From: a bacterium
GTDB lineage: Bacteria; JAGOBX01
Assembly (NCBI GenBank): GCA_029551925.1
Contig: JAKPEO010000001.1
Coordinates: forward strand, 1 to 40,160
DNA length: 40,160 bases
Reading direction: 5' to 3'
Shown: positions 33,186 through 40,160 of the stretch, piece by piece
Position numbering within the stretch: the stretch's first letter is position 1
Layout of the letters: each line of letters starts with the position of its first letter
The notes under the pieces: generated by a model
Databases searched by the model: none
Seen by the model: the letters and a program-made list of their open reading frames with translations, nothing else
Told to the model about the DNA's origin: nothing
Program-made: the position numbers and the translations under genes

Positions 33186-36100
33186 TCATTTTTTATATTG
33201 TAGAATTCTGATATTTTTCTTTGATAATAAAAACTCGATTTTGCCTGAAAGCGGAGTCGCTTGCGCGCTAATAGGCATTAAATTTAAAGTCAATGGATAA
33301 TTTACTCCGGGCAAAACCTTAATATAAAAAGTATCATAACTATTATCTTTTGATATTGCAAAAATATCAGGATTAATGATTATAATGCTGTCAGATAAAG
33401 TAGAAGTATCAATTGAATAATACAGCGGCGCAGTATCAAGCCATTTTTCTTGTCTGTAAAAATCATTTAATAATTCGATTCTAACTAATTGCGTTTGTGG
33501 AATAGCAGTGTCATTTACAGTCAACCACGCATCTTTTACTTTTAATTTTAAATCGGTAAATGTTATTATTCCGGCTTCTGTGTCTTGCGGGACGCCGTAT
33601 TCTGGAAGCGGTATAACCCTTACTTTTTCTGAAATATTGTCAAACACTGTAAAATACGCTTCGCCATTTATTATATTTTGAAAATGCGTTTGTGCGATGC
33701 TTGTCGCACTCGACGGCTGAACTATCGCAATTTTAAAACGCGTGGAATTATCAGCAGTAATTATATTATTATATTCATTAAGCACAGCGCAGCGGACATT
33801 AGCTGCAGCGCCAGCGCGCGCTGCAGCGTCAAATATTTTTATTTTAGCATATTGGACATTAGCGGTCGCGCTGCCTTTGATATTCGAACGCTGTTTATCA
33901 TACAAACTAATTGTATTTATTCCAGTATCTAATGAAATCAAATAATTTGAATATTGCAAAACGCCATTATCAATCTGCGGCGAAAATGTATAATTATTCG
34001 GCAGGTTAAATGGATATTTCAGCGATGTTTTATTAAATTCAATTTCGCGATTATAGTTATTTGTAACTTCTGAATCATAACTTATGGAGAAAATATTGAC
34101 ATTATACCACGGCTCTGTTAAATAAAAAAAACTTCTTCCTGATGGATATTGTATCAATACCTGAAACTTTTCAGGATAAAAAGTCAAAATATCTGAAACG
34201 CTTGATATTACAGTATCAGCACAATAATTATTATCAGAAACTTTAATTCTTATACTGCCTGACTCCTTGTATCTTTGACTAACATTTAAAGAGCCGTTTG
34301 TTATTACCGCGTTAGTTATTTTCAAGCCGTTAGTATCTACCGCATTAGTAATATCCGGATTAATAAAAATCGGTGAAAAAGTCAAGATGCTGTTATAATT
34401 CGGCATTGTTTCATTATTCAAAGATTTAGCGATAACATTAAAATCAAAATCAATACCTGCCGTATCTTTAATATTTGAAATAGTTATATCAAAATAAGCG
34501 GGCGTAAATTGCAAATTATGACTATAATTAGAATTTATACCTGCGCTGTCATCTACTACTCTAAACGCTATTGTGCCAGCGTCATCGTAATGAAATCCGA
34601 ATTGCGCGACTCCATTAATAAAATTACTAATAACAATATCGCCGCTTGTCTCTAAACCAGCGCGCTGGATTTCTTTATACTTGCTCGCTGGCATTAAATA
34701 CAATATTTCTGACTGCTTTAAAATCACGCTGCCGCTGTAATTTGTAACTATATTGCCACTATCATCGTATATAGTAATCGTTGCTGTGTAATCCCTACCT
34801 GCAATATAATAAGATTGAGTTTCTACATTCAATACTATATTTGCTATTTTATTCAAAAAATACAATGTGTCGGAATATCCGAAAACACTGCTGTCATTAA
34901 TTTGATATGCAAAAATTCGCATAGTATCTGAATAATTATACATTGCATTAAATATTCCAGAAGAGCCGTTATTTATAGAAACAGATAAAGGCGCAATAAC
35001 GCCCGCTCCTAAAACAACATTCAGCAGCGCAGTATTATTATATGTCGTATCAATGCCAAAACTATTCTTTGCTGTTATGCGCATTTGAAAATTTGTATTT
35101 TTTATATAAGGACTAAATGTTTCAATTTCATAATAAATATAATCGCTTACAACTAATGGCGCTGAATCTTCTTCTATTATATATCTGCCCTGCGGAGTAA
35201 TACTGTTAGCGGAAAATCTAATAGTGCCAATATTATTATATTTCAAATATAAAGTAAATACTCCGTTATCTAACGGACTAAATGTATAGCGCGCAACGCC
35301 AGGTATTGATGTGTCTAAACTTCCATTTCCATTTGCTAATGACCAAACTGCGTCGTTAACATTGCCATCAAGTGTAATATTAACAATTCCTGTATAATTA
35401 CTAACAACTGAATTAGTAGCAGTATCTATTATTGCAATATAAATCGGTTCATTAAAGTTTTTTAATGCGCCGCCGTCATTAGTAATTCTAATTGTATATT
35501 TTTCTGCATCTTTCGGCAAATAATTTATTGATACTGATTTTAATTTTGGCGTGATTGCAGTATCAGCGGTTAATAATATAGCCCGATATTGTATATATTT
35601 TTTATTGGAGTAATAATCATTCAAAAGCGGAGTATAGATGCCAGTAAAAAAAGTATTAATACCATTAGCGCCGCGCCATTGCTCTGTCTCTATCTCAACA
35701 GCAGAATTAGCAGTCCGTAACTGCAAATAGATATTTGTTTGCGATAATAATTCAGAATCAAAACTAACAGAAGTAAAATCAGCAGAATTAGCAACAAAAA
35801 ATTTCGATGAATATAATATTCCAGCTGTATAATAAATTACAGAATATGTCGGCGATACTTCGCTATAACCAGTATATTTGTAAATACGCGGCTGGGCGCC
35901 TAATACTGACATCCATAACACATTATTTTCAAAATCATAACAACCATTTTGCGAAAAATTACCATTCGCATACTGCCAACGTTTTACTATTTGATTCGTT
36001 TGCAAATCAATACGCACTGCTTCAGGATTATTCGCTCTTTCTAAAATATAAATATAATTATTATCAACATATATACCCGCTATATCTGCAAATGAATTTG

Positions 36101-36854
36101 CCATTGGTATTGTCTTAATTTGCGGCGTGTCAATATTCAATAAATCAAAAATTTTTATAGTAAAACCATTATTGCCGTTGTTATTTATTGAATGCGCGAC
36201 ATTATACAAATATCGCGGCGAGGCAGTAATAAATATTTCATCATCAGCGCCGCTAAAAGGCAAACCAGTAGTTTTTTTTACTAAACCAGAAGGTAAATTA
36301 TAATAATCCATCTGTTTAGTATTCAAATTTACTTTTTGTAAATTTGAACCATTAGTAGTATAACCATTTAAAAAATATCTTTGATTATTAACATCAACAA
36401 AAGTCATAGATTTTGAACGATTTGTCGGAGTATCAGAAAAATATCCATAATCCTCCCACAGCGTAGTGCCATTATAACCAGTGCCTATCATCTTTAATTT
36501 GTTGTCATTATTATCAGTAGAATACCAATTTTTGATATATAAATATTTTCCGTCTGTTGTAAGCATACCAGCAGAAATATTAGCGGATGCCACAGCGCCA
36601 CCGGGCGTAGGCGCTGGAAAAACTACTGTATCAATCCAATTTAAAATTGTTTGATTTTGAATATTCGTATAACAATAAGTATCATAAAAATATTTAGACG
36701 AATTATAAACACCGCCTATATCCCATATTTCTTGCCCTGCACCAGATTTCCAATTATTTTGATAAAATATCTCTGCATAAATTCGCTGCACTTTTACTTT
36801 TAACATTACAAAAATAATAAAAATAATTATAATAAAATATTTATTTAATTTCAT
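33186..36854 (-). CDS. Large secreted protein: beta-propeller-like head and Ig-like repeats
   Basis: A 1222-residue protein with a signal peptide (MKLNKYFIIIIFIIFVMLKV to about residue 27). Residues about 75-340 contain repeated short strands of the kind MLTTDGKYLYIKNW, GIYVDNNYIYILERA and VNLNTKQMDYYNLP, like a seven-bladed propeller. About 350-455 resembles a jelly-roll-like module ending YIQYRAILLTADTAITPKL. From 460 on there are about seven divergent Ig-like units, each opening with a strand such as YTATITIYDDSGNIVTNYSG. No catalytic motif, C-terminal membrane anchor or sorting signal is seen. A cell-surface or extracellular adhesion or scaffold role is plausible. It is divergent from the pilus operon and has no ribosome-binding site; the predicted promoter suggests a leaderless transcript. 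Function not recognised. Confidence 0.8.
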   Translation of the reverse strand: MKLNKYFIIIIFIIFVMLKVKVQRIYAEIFYQNNWKSGAGQEIWDIGGVYNSSKYFYDTYCYTNIQNQTILNWIDTVVFPAPTPGGAVASANISAGMLTTDGKYLYIKNWYSTDNNDNKLKMIGTGYNGTTLWEDYGYFSDTPTNRSKSMTFVDVNNQRYFLNGYTTNGSNLQKVNLNTKQMDYYNLPSGLVKKTTGLPFSGADDEIFITASPRYLYNVAHSINNNGNNGFTIKIFDLLNIDTPQIKTIPMANSFADIAGIYVDNNYIYILERANNPEAVRIDLQTNQIVKRWQYANGNFSQNGCYDFENNVLWMSVLGAQPRIYKYTGYSEVSPTYSVIYYTAGILYSSKFFVANSADFTSVSFDSELLSQTNIYLQLRTANSAVEIETEQWRGANGINTFFTGIYTPLLNDYYSNKKYIQYRAILLTADTAITPKLKSVSINYLPKDAEKYTIRITNDGGALKNFNEPIYIAIIDTATNSVVSNYTGIVNITLDGNVNDAVWSLANGNGSLDTSIPGVARYTFSPLDNGVFTLYLKYNNIGTIRFSANSITPQGRYIIEEDSAPLVVSDYIYYEIETFSPYIKNTNFQMRITAKNSFGIDTTYNNTALLNVVLGAGVIAPLSVSINNGSSGIFNAMYNYSDTMRIFAYQINDSSVFGYSDTLYFLNKIANIVLNVETQSYYIAGRDYTATITIYDDSGNIVTNYSGSVILKQSEILYLMPASKYKEIQRAGLETSGDIVISNFINGVAQFGFHYDDAGTIAFRVVDDSAGINSNYSHNLQFTPAYFDITISNIKDTAGIDFDFNVIAKSLNNETMPNYNSILTFSPIFINPDITNAVDTNGLKITNAVITNGSLNVSQRYKESGSIRIKVSDNNYCADTVISSVSDILTFYPEKFQVLIQYPSGRSFFYLTEPWYNVNIFSISYDSEVTNNYNREIEFNKTSLKYPFNLPNNYTFSPQIDNGVLQYSNYLISLDTGINTISLYDKQRSNIKGSATANVQYAKIKIFDAAARAGAAANVRCAVLNEYNNIITADNSTRFKIAIVQPSSATSIAQTHFQNIINGEAYFTVFDNISEKVRVIPLPEYGVPQDTEAGIITFTDLKLKVKDAWLTVNDTAIPQTQLVRIELLNDFYRQEKWLDTAPLYYSIDTSTLSDSIIIINPDIFAISKDNSYDTFYIKVLPGVNYPLTLNLMPISAQATPLSGKIEFLLSKKNIRILQYKK

Positions 36855-36861
36855 ATTTAAT

Positions 36862-36890
36862 AATATACCATATTAAAAAAAATTTATCAA
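36862..36890 (-). promoter_or_regulatory. Predicted promoter of the large secreted protein; implies a leaderless mRNA
   Basis: On the - strand TTGATA (36890-36885) and TATATT (36867-36862) are exactly 17 bases apart. Transcription would begin near 36855, one base before ATG 36854, and no Shine-Dalgarno site exists. It is back-to-back with the pilus operon promoter; the two -35 boxes are 29 bases apart, leaving room for a shared regulator. Confidence 0.5.
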
Positions 36891-36919
36891 TATTTAATTT
36901 TTTTTTAACCATACAATTA

Positions 36920-36948
36920 TTGATTTTTTTTTGAATTAGTAATATAAT
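36920..36948 (+). promoter_or_regulatory. Predicted promoter of the pilus operon; implies a leaderless mRNA
   Basis: TTGATT (36920-36925) and a perfect TATAAT (36943-36948) with a 17-base spacer. The start would be near 36955, five bases before ATG 36960, and only A and T lie between, so no ribosome-binding site is present. Confidence 0.55.
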
Positions 36949-36959
36949 AAATTATTTTT

Positions 36960-38606
36960 ATGAAATTATTATGTTGTTCGATTGATAATTCTGAAATTTC
37001 AATATCCATTGGATATTATAAAAAAAACGTTTGGACAATAGAATTTTGTGAAATATTACCGTTCAATAAAAATCAAAACTTAATATTACGCGAAAAGATA
37101 GAATTAGCGTGCGAAAAACTAATAGAATTAAAATCAAAAAAAATCATAACTAAAAAAAAAATTTATTTTGTAATTGACGATAACTCTATAATTTCAAAAA
37201 ATATATTAGTCCCAACATTATATAATAAAAAAGAACAATTAGAAACACTGCATTGGGCAATAAGAAACGAACATATTCTAACAGAAGAAAATTATCTAAA
37301 ATATAAAGTTATTAGACAAAAAGTTGATAAAAGTATCAAACAAACAGAATATTTAATAAATGCTATAAACCGCAAAGAAACGATAAATTTATGCAGTTTT
37401 ATAAAAGAAAAAACCGGTTTAACACCGAAAATAATTGTATCAAAGGATTATTGCGTATATTCATTATATTCATCGTTATATCAAATCAAAGAAGGTGAAA
37501 TTTACAGCATAATAAATTTTCAAAGAAATAACACATTCATCTTGATGCTTACTAAAAACGGCGTATTGTTTAGTCGCGATATACCTATTGGCTATTATAA
37601 TATTACAGAATTACTAATGCAAAAATTCAAAATCAGCGAAGCGGAATCAGAAGAGATGCAAAAAATAGCGGCTGACGCGTATAAAAATCAAATACGCGGC
37701 AGCGAAGCATACTCTGCGCTTGACGAATTTTTATCAAGATTCACAGACAATATAAACCGAACATTCGATTATTTTTCGTCAATAGAGCACAATCGCAGAT
37801 TAGACGGAATTATATTGACAGGCAATGATATAATAATATCGCTAATCGAAGACAAAATTTCAAAAAATTTTTTGAATGTCAAACTTGAAACTCTTACACT
37901 GCGCCTGAATATTTCAGACAAATATTTTTCAGAAAACAAAGAAAAAGGAAGCCAAATACAACTAATAAAAAATTCGGCTGTTAATTACTGCGGTCTATAT
38001 TTCGATAAAATCAGGGAAATGGATATAATACCGCCGTATTTCAAAAAATTTAATGCATTCTCTTCGCTGATGATAGGTTTGTATTATCTGTTATTTTTAA
38101 TTATTACTTCTCTTATCATCGGAAAATCAAGCGCTAATTATTATCAAGATAAACAGCAAAAACTTGTAGAACATATAAAATTAATAGAAGAACAAATTGC
38201 CAAAGAAAAATCTGAAATACAGACAAAATCACAAATCATAAAAAATAATAAAAGAAGTGACGAGCAAATAGACATAGAAATTAAAATGTTAGAAGACACA
38301 AAAAATTCTATTCTTACAAGATATAATGACATTGCGCAATTTACTCCTAATAAAATCAAATACTCTCAAATTTATAATATTATTTTGAATACCGGAAATG
38401 CCGCATATCTCCAAGAACTATATTTTGACAGCGATAAAATCAAAATTATCGGAATAGCGATAGAACAGGAAACGATAATCGAATATTCAAAAAATTTAGA
38501 AAACAATAATAATGTTTTAGATTTAAAAATAAATTCAATTGAGGATATAATAATAAAAAACAAAAAACTAAAAAAATTTATTATAGAATTTAGATATGTT
38601 GATTGA
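36960..38606 (+). CDS. pilM: PilM-PilN fusion (GspL-like) pilus/secretion alignment protein
   Basis: A 548-residue protein. Residues 1-350 have the actin-like ASKHA fold of PilM: SIDNSEISISIGYY, FVIDDNSIISKNILVP, SIINFQRNNTFILML, LFSRDIPIGY and RLDGIILTGND. A short motif DIIPPYFKKF is followed by one membrane helix (about 367-386), a coiled coil and a 100-residue C-terminal alpha/beta domain like PilN. In type IV pili PilM and PilN are normally separate and joined by the PilN N-terminal peptide; a single chain recalls GspL of type II secretion. The protein would couple the cytoplasmic motor to the periplasmic platform. It is the first gene of the operon; its TGA stop overlaps the next gene by 11 bases. 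Confidence 0.85.
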   Translation: MKLLCCSIDNSEISISIGYYKKNVWTIEFCEILPFNKNQNLILREKIELACEKLIELKSKKIITKKKIYFVIDDNSIISKNILVPTLYNKKEQLETLHWAIRNEHILTEENYLKYKVIRQKVDKSIKQTEYLINAINRKETINLCSFIKEKTGLTPKIIVSKDYCVYSLYSSLYQIKEGEIYSIINFQRNNTFILMLTKNGVLFSRDIPIGYYNITELLMQKFKISEAESEEMQKIAADAYKNQIRGSEAYSALDEFLSRFTDNINRTFDYFSSIEHNRRLDGIILTGNDIIISLIEDKISKNFLNVKLETLTLRLNISDKYFSENKEKGSQIQLIKNSAVNYCGLYFDKIREMDIIPPYFKKFNAFSSLMIGLYYLLFLIITSLIIGKSSANYYQDKQQKLVEHIKLIEEQIAKEKSEIQTKSQIIKNNKRSDEQIDIEIKMLEDTKNSILTRYNDIAQFTPNKIKYSQIYNIILNTGNAAYLQELYFDSDKIKIIGIAIEQETIIEYSKNLENNNNVLDLKINSIEDIIIKNKKLKKFIIEFRYVD

Positions 38607-39540
38607 CGCGCTAAATAATTTTTTAGAAAAAAAATATAAGGAACAATTGTTCTGGATAATATTCACACTAACCGCGATATTTGCGCTGATATTGTATTTT
38701 CGCTTTAAAAATCTAATATATGAAAGCCGTGCAAAAATAAGCAGATTAGAGCAGCAAAAAAATAATTTATTTGACGAATTAAATAAATTTAGACAAGCAT
38801 CAGAAAATATAAGTCAAACTGACGATAAATTGACTCAAAAATTAGAATATCTAAATATTTTAAAAAGCGAAATTACAGATATTCAAAATTCGTTCGCAGC
38901 AAAAAATAGAATGCTGCAATATTCTGCGAAATCATCGGAAATATACAAATTATTATCTACTTTCAACGATACTTCATTTATTCTACAAAATATCGATTAT
39001 TCCAAAGCGGATATTTTAAATTATATTTCCAAAGAGACATACAATATAAAATTTTATATTCATCCGCTGAAATTATACGATTATCTGAATAATTTAGAAA
39101 ATTCAAAATATTATTTAGTAAATGATAAAATGAATGTTTCTCTTGCTTCTTCTGGCGCTGATACCAATATTTCTTCGACTCTTGTATCTGTAAATTTAAC
39201 TATAAATTACTATAAATTAGCGGAACAGCAATATCGTCCAGCGAGACAGCAGCATCTTCCAATCGGCAATATAACGGCAAATTTTTTTGATGAAACCGCC
39301 AAACAAAAATTATTTGCTGACGAAAAAAAAGAGCCGGAAAAACCGAAGCCGTTAAAATATCCGAATTTCAAAATCAAGGGAATAATAATAAAATCAGATA
39401 AAAAATATATAATTGTAGATAATAAACTTTATGGCGAAACTGACATTATCGAAGATTGGAAAATTAAAAATATTTTAACAAACAAATTAATTTTAGAGCA
39501 AAATAACAATACAATAGAATATCCGATTATAACTAAATAA
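38596..39540 (+). CDS. pilO: PilO-like protein with PilP-like C-terminal domain
   Basis: A 314-residue inner-membrane protein. One membrane helix (about 17-36) is followed by a coiled coil (40-85), an alpha/beta region (110-205) like PilO, a proline- and charge-rich linker (about 210-255) and a 55-residue beta-rich end: FKIKGIIIKSDKKYIIVDN, then KLILEQNNNTIEYPI. That end matches the pattern of PilP/GspC homology-region domains, which bind the secretin. So one chain may cover PilO and PilP. ATG 38596 overlaps the PilM-N stop; ribosome-binding is weak, so translation is probably coupled. The PilP part is an inference from pattern only. Confidence 0.75.
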   Translation: MLIDALNNFLEKKYKEQLFWIIFTLTAIFALILYFRFKNLIYESRAKISRLEQQKNNLFDELNKFRQASENISQTDDKLTQKLEYLNILKSEITDIQNSFAAKNRMLQYSAKSSEIYKLLSTFNDTSFILQNIDYSKADILNYISKETYNIKFYIHPLKLYDYLNNLENSKYYLVNDKMNVSLASSGADTNISSTLVSVNLTINYYKLAEQQYRPARQQHLPIGNITANFFDETAKQKLFADEKKEPEKPKPLKYPNFKIKGIIIKSDKKYIIVDNKLYGETDIIEDWKIKNILTNKLILEQNNNTIEYPIITK

Positions 39541-39578
39541 GATTTGGATTTTTTTATAAAAAAAAGGACGGAATAATA

Positions 39579-40160
39579 ATGACTAAAAAACTAAAATTCT
39601 TGATTATTTGCATATTTTTAGCGATTAATCTTGAAATTTGTTTTGCTGAAAAAATAACAAATATAAATTTTACGGGTTCAGCAAAAGATTTAATCGCATT
39701 AATCGTAGCGGATTATAAATTGAATGTTGTGTTGGATTATTCCGCTATTATTGATGACAATGATAAGATAATGATTAGTCTTAATAATGTCGAGCCGATA
39801 GATGTTGTAAAAGAAGCGAGTAAATTAGCTGGTTTTGAAATTCAAGATAAAGGTTATCTGCTAAAAATATTTTCTCGTAAATCCGGCAAAGAAAAAAAAA
39901 TAATGGATAGAATCTACACTGAAAAAATAAAGGTATATACATTAAATTATATTGACGCAGCATCAGCGGCTAACATATTAACTAAAATGTTTGCAGCTGA
40001 TGAAATAAAAGTGGAAATTATACATTTTGAACAAGATAAAATTGAGATGTCAGCCGGCTCTGCAAGTTCGTCTACGTCTAATACTAATGAATCATCTGGC
40101 GGTATTGAACAGACGCTCGGTAAAATCAGCAAATCGACTAAACCGTCAAATAAAATACTT
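39579..40160 (+). CDS. pilQ: Secretin (PilQ/GspD-like), N-terminal part, runs off the window
   Basis: 194 codons from ATG 39579, preceded by AAGGA, to the window edge in frame. A signal peptide (to about residue 23, ending CFA) precedes a secretin N0-like domain: ITNINFTGSAKDLIALIVAD, then NVVLDYSAI and VEPIDVVKEASKLAGFEI. KVYTLNYIDAASAANILTKMF is the start of an N1 (NolW/KH-like) domain, followed by a serine-rich insert. The outer-membrane pore domain lies beyond the window. Order (PilMN, PilOP, secretin) is the classic pilus alignment operon, so PilQ is favoured over GspD. Confidence 0.9.
   Translation, partial: MTKKLKFLIICIFLAINLEICFAEKITNINFTGSAKDLIALIVADYKLNVVLDYSAIIDDNDKIMISLNNVEPIDVVKEASKLAGFEIQDKGYLLKIFSRKSGKEKKIMDRIYTEKIKVYTLNYIDAASAANILTKMFAADEIKVEIIHFEQDKIEMSAGSASSSTSNTNESSGGIEQTLGKISKSTKPSNKIL

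Noticed and set aside
1-40160. tRNA, rRNA, CRISPR arrays, prophage or transposase genes
   Set aside because: None was seen by eye in either strand; a dedicated tRNA scan would be needed to exclude a tRNA fully.

Overview
The window comes from a very AT-rich, Gram-negative (diderm) bacterium. An LPS heptose epimerase (hldD), an OmpA-like peptidoglycan-binding lipoprotein, three predicted lipoproteins and the start of a secretin operon all require an outer membrane. HemW, a class I (Fe-S) fumarase subunit and several flavin or thiol redox proteins fit an anaerobic or microaerobic life, but this is inference. I cannot place it in a phylum from the sequence. TAA and TGA are both used as ordinary stops.

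Layout. 1-4060 (+): the end of a membrane glycosyltransferase-like gene, ppk2, a Na/phosphate cotransporter and a free-standing cyclic-nucleotide-binding protein, closed by a bidirectional terminator. 4119-13667 (-): hemW, a small FlgM-like protein, a promoter-led operon (voltage-sensor protein, 60-aa membrane protein, manA, fumarase beta), tsaD, a 5'-nucleotidase lipoprotein, an OmpA-like coiled-coil lipoprotein, a nitroreductase and a response regulator. 13808-21931 (-): a chemosensory operon in the order cheW, cheR-STAS, a 126-codon frame, hybrid cheA, cheB, and a three-receiver adenylate cyclase. 21997-28949 (-): hldD, apgM, a flavodoxin-like protein, a zinc-ribbon protein, dCMP deaminase, rpiB, a second cNMP-binding protein, trxB, a CheY-like regulator and a histidine kinase. 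29036-32976 (-): livK-livH-livM-livG, with an attenuator-like hairpin after livK and no livF. 33186-36854 (-): a 1222-aa secreted beta-rich protein, transcribed divergently from 36960-40160 (+), a type IV pilus (or type II secretion) operon in which PilM+PilN and PilO+PilP each appear as one polypeptide, followed by the secretin.

How it fits together. The chemosensory operon contains an adenylate cyclase carrying receiver domains and no methyl-accepting receptor, and the window holds two stand-alone cAMP-binding-type proteins and a pilus operon. The simplest reading is a Chp/Pil-like pathway that controls cAMP and pili. The histidine kinase with a four-cysteine insert, its CheY-like neighbour and translationally coupled thioredoxin reductase suggest a redox-linked two-component system.

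Most unusual items: (a) a protein with a complete S1-S4 voltage-sensor domain, with ten basic residues at every third S4 position, whose pore loop is replaced by about 100 extracytoplasmic residues and whose tail is HAMP-like; (b) cheA, whose frame stays open for 63 codons upstream with no ATG, back to the TAA that ends the preceding same-frame ORF; (c) several genes whose best promoter would start transcription 1-5 nt before an ATG with no ribosome-binding site, suggesting leaderless mRNAs.
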